Numbered from the stretch's first letter, positions 24,890 to 33,561 are shown. The stretch is 64,000 nt of DNA from an uncultured Roseobacter sp. (GCF_947493125.1 NZ_CANLQB010000003.1:62001-126000), one strand, 5' to 3'. Program-made: numbers and translations. The notes: generated by a model not told the origin, from the sequence alone.

Positions 24890-26035
24890 ATGAGTGCACC
24901 GACAAGTGAAGCGGAGCTGGCTGATGTGGTGAAATCGGCCACGGGCCCCTTGGCGATCCAGGGCGGGGGGACCCGCGGGATTGCGGTGGAAGGTCAGGCT
25001 CTATCCGTGGCCGGGCTGTCGGGCATCACGCTTTACGAGCCGGGCGCGCTGACCCTGGTGGCGCAGGCGGGCACGCCGATTGCCGAGATCGAGGCGGCGC
25101 TGGCGGCGGAGAACCAGCGGCTGGCGTTTGAGCCGATGGACCCGCGGGCGCTGATGGGCACCGACGGAGAGCCAACCTTGGGCGGCGTGATTGCCGCCAA
25201 TGTGAGCGGGCCGCGGCGCATTCAGGGCGGGGCCGCGCGGGATTATGCGCTTGGCGTGCGCTTCGTCGACGGCACTGGCACGGTGGTCAAGAATGGCGGG
25301 CGGGTGATGAAGAACGTCACCGGTTATGACCTCGTGAAGCTGATGTGCGGGTCGTTCGGGACGCTGGGGGTGCTGACCGAGGTCTCCTTGAAGGTGCTGC
25401 CGATGCCGGAGACGGAGGGCACGCTGCTGCTGCGCGGGTTGAGTGATGCGGAGGCCGTTGAGGCCATGGCGGCGGCCATGGGATCGCCCTTCGAGATCAC
25501 CGGTGCGGCGCATTGCGCGACGATCATGGAGGACGGGCCGGTCACGGCGCTGCGGATCGAGGGGTTCGAGCGCTCGGTGGCTTATCGGCTGGAGCAGCTC
25601 AAGACGTTGCTGGCCCGGTTCGATGCGGAGATGACCGTGGGAGATGCCGCAATGAGCGACCGGGTCTGGCGCAGCGTGCGGGATGCGGAGCTGCTGCGCG
25701 ACGTGCCGGAGGATATCTGGCGGCTGTCCTGCAAGCCCTCGGACGCGCCGGGGCTGATGGCGCGCTCGGGTGCTGCGGGCTGGTTTTATGACTGGGGCGG
25801 GGGGCGGATCTGGGTGCGGATGCCGCAAGGGCAGGACCTGCGGGCGGCACTGGGGGCTTTCGATGGGCATGCGACGCTGGTGCGGGCGGCGCCCGCGACG
25901 CGCGCGGCGCTACCGGTGTTTCAGCCAGAGACGCCCGGTGTGGCAAAGATCGCTGCCGGGCTCCGGGCGCGGTTTGATCCGCGGGGCATCCTCAACCGCG
26001 GCCTCATGGGGCCGGTTGCAGAGGAGGTCGCCTGA
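24890..26035 (+). CDS. glcE: Glycolate oxidase subunit GlcE
   Basis: About 381 residues. ATG 24890 is preferred because AAAGG lies six bases upstream; ATG 24884 is the alternative. GlcE is a second FAD-domain subunit: LAIQGGGTRG, then MGTDGEPTLGGVIAANVSGPRRIQGGAARDYALGVRFVDGTG and GGRVMKNVTGYDLVKLMCGSFGTLGVLTEV. It is needed for glycolate oxidase activity together with GlcD and GlcF. Its stop overlaps the glcF start by one base (TGATG), showing translational coupling. Confidence 0.95.
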   Translation: MSAPTSEAELADVVKSATGPLAIQGGGTRGIAVEGQALSVAGLSGITLYEPGALTLVAQAGTPIAEIEAALAAENQRLAFEPMDPRALMGTDGEPTLGGVIAANVSGPRRIQGGAARDYALGVRFVDGTGTVVKNGGRVMKNVTGYDLVKLMCGSFGTLGVLTEVSLKVLPMPETEGTLLLRGLSDAEAVEAMAAAMGSPFEITGAAHCATIMEDGPVTALRIEGFERSVAYRLEQLKTLLARFDAEMTVGDAAMSDRVWRSVRDAELLRDVPEDIWRLSCKPSDAPGLMARSGAAGWFYDWGGGRIWVRMPQGQDLRAALGAFDGHATLVRAAPATRAALPVFQPETPGVAKIAAGLRARFDPRGILNRGLMGPVAEEVA

Positions 26036-27354
26036 TGCAGACCACATTCACCCAAGCCCAGCTGAAAGACCCCGGCATCGCGCGCAGCAACGAGATTTTA
26101 CGCTCCTGCGTGCATTGCGGGTTCTGCACCGCGACCTGCCCGACCTATCAGGTGCTGGGCGATGAGCTCGACAGCCCGCGGGGCCGGATTTACCTGATCA
26201 AGGACATGCTGGAGAACGACCGCGATCCGGATGCGAAGACGGTCAAGCATATTGATCGCTGTCTGAGTTGCCTCGCCTGCATGACCACCTGCCCTTCGGG
26301 GGTGCACTACATGCATCTGGTGGATCACGCGCGCGAGTATATCGAGCAGCGCTACAAGCGGCCCTTCAGCGACCGGGCGCTGCGGTGGATTCTGGCGCGC
26401 ATCCTGCCCTATCCCATGCGGTTCCGGGTGGCCTTGCTGGGCGCCAAGCTGGGGCGGCCCTTTGCAGGGTGGATGCCCGATGCACGTCTGCGCGCGATGC
26501 TGGAGATGGCGCCACAGCAGATCCCCCCCGTGAGCCGCAACGATGACCCGCAGAGCTTTGCGCCGCAGGGCACAGCGGTCAAGCGGGTGGCGCTGATGAC
26601 GGGCTGTGCGCAGCGGGCGCTGAACACCGATATCAATGATGCGACCATCCGGCTGCTCACGCGGCTCGGCTGTGAGGTGGTGGTCGCGGAGGGCGCGGGC
26701 TGCTGCGGCGCGCTCACCCACCATATGGGCAAGACGCAAGAGAGCCACGCGACGGCGGCGAAGAACATTCGCGCCTGGGCGACCGAGATGGATGGCGCGG
26801 GGCTTGATGCGATTGTCATCAATACCAGCGGCTGCGGCACAACCGTGAAAGACTACGGCCATATGTTCCGCAATGAGCCGCTGGCCGAGGATGCGGCGCG
26901 GGTGTCGGAGATCGCTATGGATGTCTCGGAGCTGTTAATGCAGCTCGATCTGCCGGAGGGCGCGGACAAGGACATGTTGGTGGCTTATCACGCGGCCTGT
27001 TCGCTGCAGCATGGGCAGCAGATCAAGACCTATCCGAAGGAGCTGTTGAAACGCGCCGGGTTCACGATTGTGGAGCCGTCTGATCCGCATCTCTGCTGTG
27101 GCTCGGCGGGGACCTACAACCTGATGCAGCCGGAGATTTCCAAGAAGCTGAAGGACCGCAAGGTGCGGACGCTCGAGGCGAAGAACCCCGATGTGATCGC
27201 CGCGGGCAATATCGGCTGCATGATGCAGATCGGGTCGGGGACAGCCGTGCCGATCGTGCATACCGTGGAGCTGCTGGATTGGGCCACCGGCGGGCCGCAA
27301 CCGCCCGCGCTCGGCGCCGAGGGGGCCGCAGCACCGGTGCCGATCTTGCGATAG
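26035..27354 (+). CDS. glcF: Glycolate oxidase iron-sulfur subunit GlcF
   Basis: A 439-residue protein with two 4Fe-4S binding motifs near the N-terminus (CVHCGFCTATCPTY and CLSCLACMTTCPSG) and two C-terminal CCG-type domains (GAGCCGALTHH; LCCGSAGTYN) as in heterodisulfide-reductase-like electron carriers. It passes electrons from the GlcD/GlcE flavins onward, probably to quinone. The start ATG overlaps the glcE stop. No glcC regulator or glcG follows; the next gene encodes a secreted protease. Confidence 0.96.
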   Translation: MQTTFTQAQLKDPGIARSNEILRSCVHCGFCTATCPTYQVLGDELDSPRGRIYLIKDMLENDRDPDAKTVKHIDRCLSCLACMTTCPSGVHYMHLVDHAREYIEQRYKRPFSDRALRWILARILPYPMRFRVALLGAKLGRPFAGWMPDARLRAMLEMAPQQIPPVSRNDDPQSFAPQGTAVKRVALMTGCAQRALNTDINDATIRLLTRLGCEVVVAEGAGCCGALTHHMGKTQESHATAAKNIRAWATEMDGAGLDAIVINTSGCGTTVKDYGHMFRNEPLAEDAARVSEIAMDVSELLMQLDLPEGADKDMLVAYHAACSLQHGQQIKTYPKELLKRAGFTIVEPSDPHLCCGSAGTYNLMQPEISKKLKDRKVRTLEAKNPDVIAAGNIGCMMQIGSGTAVPIVHTVELLDWATGGPQPPALGAEGAAAPVPILR

Positions 27355-27462
27355 TGGTTTGCGGGCATCGCCCGCCTGAAAGATCCGCGCCACGCGGTTT
27401 TGCCCTATTCCTGCCGCATCCTGCGTCTATGATCTGCGTTGGGGGTACGAGGATCTGGTGTG

Positions 27463-28281
27463 ATGCGTTGGATTTTGCCGGCCGTTGTCGCGGTTGTTTT
27501 TGGGACTGTCTCCTGGGCCGAGGATGCGCGGTTGAAGAGCCTGCAGACGGGGCATGACGCGGGCGCCTGGGAGGCTGTCGGACGGCTCGACATCAATGGC
27601 CGTGGATTTTGCACCGGTGCCCTGATCAGCCCCGATCTGGTGCTCACGGCGGCGCATTGCCTGTTTGACAAGACGTCCGGCGCGCGGATCAACCATGAGA
27701 CTGTGGAGTTCCTCGCCGGGTGGCGCAACGGGCGCGCATCGGCTTACCGTCAGGTTCGCCGCGCCGTGGTGCACCCGGACTACAACTATGATGCGGATGT
27801 CTCCTCTGCCCGGGTGCGTAACGATGTGGCGCTGCTGGAGCTGGCGCATCCCATTCGCAACACAACCATCGAGCCCTTCGACACAGCCCCACGTCCCCGC
27901 AAGGGCGCACATGTGGGGGTGGTGAGCTATGCCCGTGACCGCGCCGAGGCGCCGTCCCTGCAGGAGGTTTGCCGGGTTCTGGCCCGGCAGCAGGGGGTTC
28001 TGGTGACCTCCTGCACTGTGGATTTCGGCTCCTCCGGGGCGCCCATCTTCACGTTTGCGGACGGTGAGGCACAGATCGTGTCCGTGGTGTCGGCGAAGGC
28101 GGAGATGGACGGTCAGAACGTCTCTCTGGGCACGGCGCTTGGCGCACCGCTGGAGATCCTGCGGGCGGAGCTGTCAGCGGGCAAGGGCGTCTATCAGGAG
28201 AGCGCTCCGATCAGTGCCCGGATCGGTGTGGGCGAGGGGCGGGCATCATCGGGTGCCAAATTCGTGACACCGGGTCAGTAG
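27463..28281 (+). CDS. Secreted trypsin-like serine protease (tandem copy 1)
   Basis: About 272 residues from ATG 27463. A signal peptide (MRWILPAVVAVVFGTVSWA) precedes a chymotrypsin-fold domain. Catalytic residues are visible: His in LTAAHC, Asp in RNDVALLEL, Ser in DFGSSGAPIF. The GSSGAP replaces the more usual GDSGGP, a known variant in bacterial V8-like proteases. The oxyanion region and Cys pairs (CTGALI, AAHC; CRVLAR, SCTVDFG) suggest disulfides. A paralogue follows 3 bases after its stop. Confidence 0.9.
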   Translation: MRWILPAVVAVVFGTVSWAEDARLKSLQTGHDAGAWEAVGRLDINGRGFCTGALISPDLVLTAAHCLFDKTSGARINHETVEFLAGWRNGRASAYRQVRRAVVHPDYNYDADVSSARVRNDVALLELAHPIRNTTIEPFDTAPRPRKGAHVGVVSYARDRAEAPSLQEVCRVLARQQGVLVTSCTVDFGSSGAPIFTFADGEAQIVSVVSAKAEMDGQNVSLGTALGAPLEILRAELSAGKGVYQESAPISARIGVGEGRASSGAKFVTPGQ

Positions 28282-28284
28282 GTC

Positions 28285-29121
28285 ATGCGGCAGCTCTGGA
28301 TGTCTTTGGTGGTGGCGCTGCTGTGCTCTGCGGCCGCGACGGGGTCGGCGCAGCAGAACACCACGTTGCACGGGCTTGGCACGGCCAATGAAGCGCTGGT
28401 CTGGCAGGCGGTCGGGCGGCTCGACATGGATGCACGCGGCTTTTGCACCGGCACGCTGATTGCGCCCGATCTTGTCCTGACCGCGGCGCATTGTGTCTAT
28501 GATCGCCGGTCGGGGGCGGCCTATGCCCCCGAAGATCTGACGTTTCGCGCCGGGTTGCGCGATGGTGCGGCGATCGCGGAACGGGGCATTGCGCAGATCG
28601 AGGCGCATGCGGGCTACGATCCGGCGCGGGGGGTCGAGCTGCGCAACATCCGTCATGACGTGGCGCTGCTGCGGCTGGCGGAGCCGATCCCGACCCATGT
28701 GCTGGACCCGTTCGTGCTGTTCCGCGAGCGGATGTCGCGGGGGCCGGTCAGTGTGGTCTCTTACGGGCGCGGCCGGTCGGAGCGTCCCTCGCGCCAGTCG
28801 GTGTGCCGGATGTTCGACCGGTACGAGGGGGTGTTGCTGCTCGATTGCGACGTGACCTTCGGCTCCTCCGGGGCGCCGGTGTTCAGCCACATCAACGGGC
28901 GCGGGCAGATCGTCTCTGTGATCTCGAGCGTGGGCAGCTATGACGGGCGGCGGGTGTCCTTCGGCATGGAGCTGCCGCAGCTGGTGGCCGATCTCAAACG
29001 GCAGATGCGGGCCAATGCGCTGTCCCCGCTGGCCGAGCACCGGCGCATCACGGTGACGAACGGGACCAGCCGCACCCAGCGGACCGGTGGGGCGAAATTT
29101 GTCCGCCCCGGGGGGTCTTGA
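28285..29121 (+). CDS. Secreted trypsin-like serine protease (tandem copy 2)
   Basis: A 278-residue paralogue of the upstream protease. Signal peptide MRQLWMSLVVALLCSAAATGSAQ, catalytic His in LTAAHC, Asp in RHDVALLRL and Ser in TFGSSGAPVF are all kept, with the same cysteine pattern. Both end in a similar GAKFV...PG tail, evidence for a tandem duplication. The gene starts three bases after the first stop, so the two are co-translated from one mRNA. The stop codon is overlapped by the -35 element of the hsp20 promoter. Confidence 0.9.
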   Translation: MRQLWMSLVVALLCSAAATGSAQQNTTLHGLGTANEALVWQAVGRLDMDARGFCTGTLIAPDLVLTAAHCVYDRRSGAAYAPEDLTFRAGLRDGAAIAERGIAQIEAHAGYDPARGVELRNIRHDVALLRLAEPIPTHVLDPFVLFRERMSRGPVSVVSYGRGRSERPSRQSVCRMFDRYEGVLLLDCDVTFGSSGAPVFSHINGRGQIVSVISSVGSYDGRRVSFGMELPQLVADLKRQMRANALSPLAEHRRITVTNGTSRTQRTGGAKFVRPGGS

Positions 29122-29144
29122 AAGCGGAAAATCCATCCCCACAT
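29117..29144 (+). promoter_or_regulatory. RpoH (sigma-32) type promoter for hsp20
   Basis: CTTGAAA (29117-29123), a 13-base spacer and CCCCACAT (29137-29144) closely match the sigma-32 consensus CTTGAAA-N11-16-CCCCATNT. The -35 overlaps the stop codon of the upstream protease. A start near 29151 would give a 5' leader of about 100 bases. Confidence 0.75.
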
Positions 29145-29149
29145 CAGCG

Positions 29150-29252
29150 GTGTCCGGGGTGCCTAGAGAGGGCTCCGGCATAACCATTGCTGGCGTGCGT
29201 CCAAGTTCGGAGCCGCTGGCACGTCATCGCTCAATGAGAGGATAACACAATG
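29150..29252 (+). ncRNA. Candidate ROSE-type RNA thermometer in the hsp20 leader
   Basis: The terminal hairpin pairs ATCGCTC (29226-29232) with GAGAGGAT (29236-29243), burying the AGAGGA ribosome site and including the UYGCU-type ROSE signature opposite it. A stronger stem GGCTCCG/CGGAGCC (29171-29177 with 29208-29214) lies upstream. Leader length fits ROSE elements of small heat-shock genes. Structure was judged by eye. Confidence 0.5.
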
Positions 29253-29717
29253 CGTACATATGATTTTGCACCGCTTTACCGCGCCACCGTCGGCTTTGAC
29301 CAGATCGCCGACCTGATGGACCGGGTGCTGACCAACGAAGGCTCGCAGCCGTCCTACCCGCCTTACAACATCGAAAAGCTGGATGATGATTCCTACCGCA
29401 TCTCGATTGCGGTCGCGGGCTTCTCCGACGCGGATCTGAGCGTTGAGGTGCGGGAAAATGCGCTGATCGTGTCGGCCCGCAAGGCTGAAGACAATGCCGA
29501 GCGCAGTTACCTGCACCGTGGCATCGCGACCCGCGCGTTCGAGCGTCGCTTCCATCTGGCCGATCACGTGCAGGTCACTGGCGCGAGCCATGTGGACGGC
29601 ATGCTGCACATTGATCTGGTGCGCGAAGTGCCCGAGGCGCTGAAGCCACGCCAGATTGCGATCTCTTCCACCAAGCAGATCGAAAAGGATGTGGTTGACG
29701 CGAAGTCGGTGAACTAA
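29250..29717 (+). CDS. Small heat shock protein (Hsp20/IbpA type)
   Basis: A 155-residue alpha-crystallin-domain chaperone of the IbpA class. N-terminal DFAPLYRATVGFDQIADLMDRV and PPYNIEKLDDDSYRISIAVAGFSDADLSVEV open the crystallin domain; YLHRGIATRAFERRFHLADHVQV is the conserved central block, and the HIDLVREVPEALKPRQI tail includes the C-terminal extension. It holds unfolded proteins under heat stress. Transcription from an RpoH-type promoter and translation behind a ROSE-like leader both fit. A terminator follows. Confidence 0.95.
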   Translation: MRTYDFAPLYRATVGFDQIADLMDRVLTNEGSQPSYPPYNIEKLDDDSYRISIAVAGFSDADLSVEVRENALIVSARKAEDNAERSYLHRGIATRAFERRFHLADHVQVTGASHVDGMLHIDLVREVPEALKPRQIAISSTKQIEKDVVDAKSVN

Positions 29718-29738
29718 GCGGTCCCCATCCAGAGCACA

Positions 29739-29768
29739 GGGCGCGGCCAGTCGGCTGCGCCCTTTTTT
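29739..29768 (+). terminator. Rho-independent terminator after hsp20
   Basis: GGGCGCGGCC and GGCTGCGCCC (ten pairs, one wobble) around AGTC, followed by six T residues. It is 21 bases past the hsp20 stop. Confidence 0.9.
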
Positions 29769-29769
29769 G

Positions 29770-30354
29770 TCAGCGCTTCAGCACCTGCTGTACCCCACGG
29801 CGCACACCCTCCAGCGCGGCAGGAGGGACAGCGCCCCGCGACAGCAGGCGCAGCCCGACGAACATGGCCAGCAGGGACTGCGAGGTCGTCGCGACGTCAA
29901 GCTCCGGTGACAGCTGGCCGCTGGCCTGCCCGCGCCGCAGCATGATCGCAAAGAAGCGCTCTATTTCGGCGAGAGACCTCCGCACGATCTCGGCGACGTC
30001 CGGTGTCTGGTTTGGTAGATCCTGCGCCGTGTTGATCAGGAAACACCCCAGGTTCTGCGGATCGCTGCAGCCCGCATCGATCATCCGGTCAAAGAGCTCT
30101 GTGATCGCGGCGACCGGATCCTGGAATTCCGACAGTTCCGCCAGCATCACGCCGCGGTTCTGCTGATCATAGCGCAGCAATGCGCGATCAAAGAGCGCCT
30201 GCTTCGATCCGAAAGCATTGTAAAGACTGCCCTTGTTGATCCCCATGCCATCGATCAGGTCGGACATGGAGGTGCCTTCATAGCCTTTCTTCCAGAAGAC
30301 GCGGATGGCCTTGTCGGTGGCCTCATCGAGGTCGAATGTCTTTTCCCATGGCAT
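29770..30354 (-). CDS. TetR family transcriptional regulator
   Basis: A 194-residue regulator. The helix-turn-helix region reads KGYEGTSMSDLIDGMGINKGSLYNAFGSKQALFDRAL (about residues 24-60), the AcrR/NemR-like form of TetR. Its C-terminal helical domain includes CSDPQNLGCFLINTAQDLP, with Cys residues that could sense electrophiles, as in NemR. It is divergent from an AhpD-like gene at 30519, and two palindromes in the gap are the probable operators. Target and ligand are inferred from position. Confidence 0.92.
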   Translation of the reverse strand: MPWEKTFDLDEATDKAIRVFWKKGYEGTSMSDLIDGMGINKGSLYNAFGSKQALFDRALLRYDQQNRGVMLAELSEFQDPVAAITELFDRMIDAGCSDPQNLGCFLINTAQDLPNQTPDVAEIVRRSLAEIERFFAIMLRRGQASGQLSPELDVATTSQSLLAMFVGLRLLSRGAVPPAALEGVRRGVQQVLKR

Positions 30355-30437
30355 GGTCCGGCTCCGGGTTTGGGCGGGGATCTGCTCACAGATATATGCA
30401 TTTATACTGATCGTTCAAGAAATCTGCATGGCAGGCC

Positions 30438-30486
30438 TTGACCGACCGGTATAGGCTCCCTATCTGCCAGTTTGTACCGAGCGGTA
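30438..30486 (+). promoter_or_regulatory. AhpD-like gene promoter with two TetR operator candidates
   Basis: TTGACC (30438-30443) and TATCTG (30461-30466) are spaced by 17 bases. ACCGACCGGT (30441-30450) overlaps the -35, and TACCGAGCGGTA (30475-30486) falls just past the -10. Both share the dyad ACCG-N2-CGGT, centres 35 bases apart, ideal for repression by the divergent TetR. Confidence 0.65.
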
Positions 30487-30518
30487 TAAACATAGCAGCG
30501 ACACAGGATACCGATCCC

Positions 30519-31085
30519 ATGACCGACTTCCCGACCCACACCATCGACACCGCCCCCGCCGCCGCCAAAGCAACGCTCGAGGGGGCTCAGAAGAGCCTCG
30601 GCTTCGTGCCGAACCTTTATGCCACCATGGCCGAAGCGCCCGCTTTGCTTGAAGGCTACACCGCGCTGGCCGGCATCTTCGGCAAGACCGATCTGAGCGA
30701 GACCGAGCGGCAGATCATCCTGATGACGAACAACCGGCTAAACGGCTGTAGCTACTGTATGGCGGCGCACACGACCATTGCGCAGGGCGCCGGTGTGCCC
30801 GCGGATGTGATCGAGGCGCTGCGGACGAATACGCCGATTGCGGATGCCAAGCTGGAAGCGCTGCGGCAGTTTTCCATCGTGGTGAATGAAAGCCGGGGCT
30901 GGCCGTCGGATGCGGAGATCGAGGCGCTGATTGCGGCTGGATACAGCACGCAAACCGCGTTGGAGGTCGTGCTCGGGACAGCGGTGAAGGTTCTGTCGAA
31001 CTACACCAATCACATCGCCAGCACCGATCTGGATGCGGCCTTTGCGCCGAATGCGTGGACTGAGGCGCAGGCCACAGCGGCCTGA
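30519..31085 (+). CDS. Carboxymuconolactone decarboxylase-family protein (AhpD-like)
   Basis: About 188 residues from ATG 30519; the frame is open to 30438 but that stretch is promoter DNA. The core RQIILMTNNRLNGCSYCMAAHTTIA carries the AhpD-type Cys-x-x-Cys followed by His, expected of alkylhydroperoxidase-like redox proteins. Family members reduce peroxides or act in unknown oxidative steps. Control by the divergent TetR suggests induction by an electrophile or toxic compound. A strong bidirectional terminator follows. A second member of the family is at 58645. Confidence 0.9.
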   Translation: MTDFPTHTIDTAPAAAKATLEGAQKSLGFVPNLYATMAEAPALLEGYTALAGIFGKTDLSETERQIILMTNNRLNGCSYCMAAHTTIAQGAGVPADVIEALRTNTPIADAKLEALRQFSIVVNESRGWPSDAEIEALIAAGYSTQTALEVVLGTAVKVLSNYTNHIASTDLDAAFAPNAWTEAQATAA

Positions 31086-31138
31086 CACTGTGCCGCGCGG
31101 TGCGATCTGCCGCGCGAGTCCCGCGACAGCGGGACAAC

Positions 31139-31169
31139 AAAAAGGGGCCGCTCGATGCGGCCCCTTTTT
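31139..31169. terminator. Bidirectional terminator between AhpD-like gene and gabD
   Basis: AAAAAGGGGCCGC and GCGGCCCCTTTTT form a stem around TCGAT, with a T-run when read in either direction. It serves both convergent genes. Confidence 0.93.
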
Positions 31170-31185
31170 GTCATCTGGTGATCAC

Positions 31186-32664
31186 TCAGACCGACATGCA
31201 GATGTATTTCATCTCCAGATAATCCTCGATCCCGTGGTGCGAGCCTTCGCGGCCGAGCCCGGACTGTTTCACGCCGCCGAAAGGGCCGACCTCGGTCGAG
31301 ATGATGCCGGTGTTCACACCCACGATGCCGTATTCCAGCGCCTCGGCCACCTTGTAGACGCGGCTGAGATCCTTGGCGTAGAAATAGCTCGCCAGACCGA
31401 AGATCGTGTCATTCGCCATGGCGATGACCTCATCCTCATCCTCGAATTTGAAGAGCGGCGCCAAGGGCCCGAAGGTTTCTTCGGTTGCCACCTTCATATC
31501 CTGTGTCACGCCAGTGACAACGGTGGGCTGGAAGAAGGTGCCGCCTTTCTCATGCGGCTTGCCGCCGGTGAGGATCGCGCCGCCGTTGTCGACCACATCC
31601 TGCATGTGCTCCTGCACCTTCTCGACCGCGTCCTGGTTGATGAGGGGCCCGGTGGTCACGCCCTCCTCCAGACCATCACCCACCTTGAGGTTCTCGACAG
31701 CCACCTTGAGCTTCTCGGCAAAGGCATCATAGACGCCCGCCTGCACGTAGATGCGGTTGGCGCAGACACAGGTCTGCCCGTTGTTGCGGAACTTGCACAT
31801 CATGGCGCCCTCAACAGCGGCATCGAGGTCCGCGTCATCGAAGACGATGAAGGGCGCGTTGCCGCCAAGCTCCATGGAGCACTTCATGACCTGATCTGCA
31901 GCCTGCTTCAGCAGGATGCGCCCCACTTCGGTAGAGCCTGTGAAGGTCAGCTTGCGCACGGCAGGGTTTTCGCAGAACTCCTTGCCGACCTCGGAGGAGG
32001 AGGCGGAGGGCACCACGTTGAAGACGCCCGCCGGAATGCCCGCGCGTTCGGCCAGCACGCCCATGACAATGGCCGAGAGCGGCGTTTCTTTGGCCGGGCG
32101 CGCCACGAAGGAACAGCCCACCGCCAGCGCCGGGGCCGCCTTGCGGGTGATCATCGCATTCGGGAAGTTCCATGGCGTGATCGAGGCCGCCACGCCAATG
32201 GGCTGTTTCAGCACCGTGATGCGCTTGTCGCGTTGATGCCCGGGGATCGTCTCGCCATAGACCCGCTTGGCCTGCTCGCCAAAGAACTCGATGAAGCTCG
32301 CGCCATAGCCGATCTCGCCCTTAGCCTCGGCGTGGGGCTTGCCCTGCTCGGCGGTCAGGATGGTGGCCAGATCGTCGGCGTTTTCCATCATCAGATCGAA
32401 CCATTTGCGCAGCACCTGCGCGCGCTCCTTGGCCGTCGAGGCGGCCCAGTCCTTCTGCGCGGCTTCGGCCTGCGCGATGGCACCCGCGACCTGCGCGCGG
32501 CTGAGATTGGCCACCTCGGCGATCACGTCCCCGCGGGCGGGGTTGGTCACCTCGAAGGTGCCGTCGTCGCCCTCGACCCACTGCCCGCCGATATAGGCGC
32601 GGGTTTCCAGCAGACTCGGATCTTTCAGCAGGGATTTCAGATCGGTGTTTAGAATATCTTTCAT
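31186..32664 (-). CDS. gabD: Succinate-semialdehyde dehydrogenase (NAD(P))
   Basis: A 492-residue aldehyde dehydrogenase of the GabD type. Seen are TPWNFPNAMITRKAAPALA, FTGSTEVGRILL, the catalytic Glu in MELGGNAPFIVFDDADLD and Cys in NNGQTCVCANRIYV, then EETFGPLAPLFKF. It converts succinate semialdehyde to succinate, feeding 4-aminobutyrate and similar substrates into the TCA cycle. The sequence fits GabD better than generic ALDH, but other semialdehydes cannot be excluded. It runs convergent to the AhpD-like gene, with a shared terminator. Confidence 0.93.
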   Translation of the reverse strand: MKDILNTDLKSLLKDPSLLETRAYIGGQWVEGDDGTFEVTNPARGDVIAEVANLSRAQVAGAIAQAEAAQKDWAASTAKERAQVLRKWFDLMMENADDLATILTAEQGKPHAEAKGEIGYGASFIEFFGEQAKRVYGETIPGHQRDKRITVLKQPIGVAASITPWNFPNAMITRKAAPALAVGCSFVARPAKETPLSAIVMGVLAERAGIPAGVFNVVPSASSSEVGKEFCENPAVRKLTFTGSTEVGRILLKQAADQVMKCSMELGGNAPFIVFDDADLDAAVEGAMMCKFRNNGQTCVCANRIYVQAGVYDAFAEKLKVAVENLKVGDGLEEGVTTGPLINQDAVEKVQEHMQDVVDNGGAILTGGKPHEKGGTFFQPTVVTGVTQDMKVATEETFGPLAPLFKFEDEDEVIAMANDTIFGLASYFYAKDLSRVYKVAEALEYGIVGVNTGIISTEVGPFGGVKQSGLGREGSHHGIEDYLEMKYICMSV

Positions 32665-32746
32665 TTCGGGTCCTCCGCGAAAATGGCTATGGTTGTCATT
32701 TCAACTCTGGCTATGATTGTCCAGTTCCGAAACGGGAGAGACAGTT

Positions 32747-33538
32747 ATGATGCCGCTTGACGATGCCTATGCGAATGCGCCCTATATCGCAGGGGCCGAC
32801 GCCTTCCCGCCGCGATGGGCGGCCGCAGCGGCCGCGTTTCGCGAGGCGCTGGGGGCGCGGGCGGAGATCGGTCTGTCTTATGGTGCCTCCGAGCGGCAGG
32901 TGTTTGATTTCTTCAACGCGGAAGGGACGTCAAAGGGCACGGTGATCTTCGTGCATGGCGGCTATTGGAAGGCCTTCGATCATACAAGCTGGTCGCATTT
33001 CGCGGCGGGATCGCTGGCGGCGGGCTGGTCCGTGGCATTGCCGGGCTATGACCTCTGCCCTGACGTGCGGATTTCCGAGATCACCCGGCAGATCGCACAG
33101 GCGGTCACGGCCATCGCCGCCCGCACCGAGGGCCCGTTGGCGCTGACCGGGCATTCGGCAGGTGGCCACCTCGTCGCCCGAATGCTCGATGCGGAGGTGC
33201 TTGCGGCGGAGGTGCGGGCGCGCGTCGTGCGGGTGGCGCCGATCTCTCCCGTGACCGATCTGCCGCCGCTGATGAAAACCTCGATGAACGAGATCCTGCG
33301 CCTTGATGCGGAGGAAGCGCTGGCCGAAAGCCCGATCCGCCAGGCGCAGCCTGCGGGCACCGAAGTGAAGATCTGGGTCGGCGCGGAGGAACGGCCTGTG
33401 TTTCTCGAGCACGCCGATCTGCTGGCAAAAGCCTGGTCAGCGCCGCATGTGGTTGTGCCCGGCACACATCATTTCGACGTGATCGACGCGCTGGAAGACC
33501 CGAGCAGCGACATTGTGCGGTTTCTGACCGCAACCTGA
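32747..33538 (+). CDS. Alpha/beta hydrolase (kynurenine formamidase-like)
   Basis: About 263 residues from ATG 32747 (CGGGAGAG upstream; the frame is open to 32717). The oxyanion motif HGGYW, nucleophile elbow GHSAGGHL and C-terminal His in GTHHFDVID are all present, in the order of the HSL-like/kynurenine formamidase subgroup. Substrate remains open: an N-formylkynurenine hydrolase or a small-ester esterase are both possible. Divergent from gabD and followed by the creatinase gene on the same strand. Confidence 0.8.
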   Translation: MMPLDDAYANAPYIAGADAFPPRWAAAAAAFREALGARAEIGLSYGASERQVFDFFNAEGTSKGTVIFVHGGYWKAFDHTSWSHFAAGSLAAGWSVALPGYDLCPDVRISEITRQIAQAVTAIAARTEGPLALTGHSAGGHLVARMLDAEVLAAEVRARVVRVAPISPVTDLPPLMKTSMNEILRLDAEEALAESPIRQAQPAGTEVKIWVGAEERPVFLEHADLLAKAWSAPHVVVPGTHHFDVIDALEDPSSDIVRFLTAT

Positions 33539-33561
33539 GCCTTGATCGTCGCGCCGGAATC

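Noticed and set aside
23358-24905. 515-codon minus-strand open frame
   Set aside because: Antisense to glcD, His- and Arg-rich, no domain.
31033-32652. 539-codon plus-strand open frame
   Set aside because: Antisense to gabD with no family match; runs through the bidirectional terminator.
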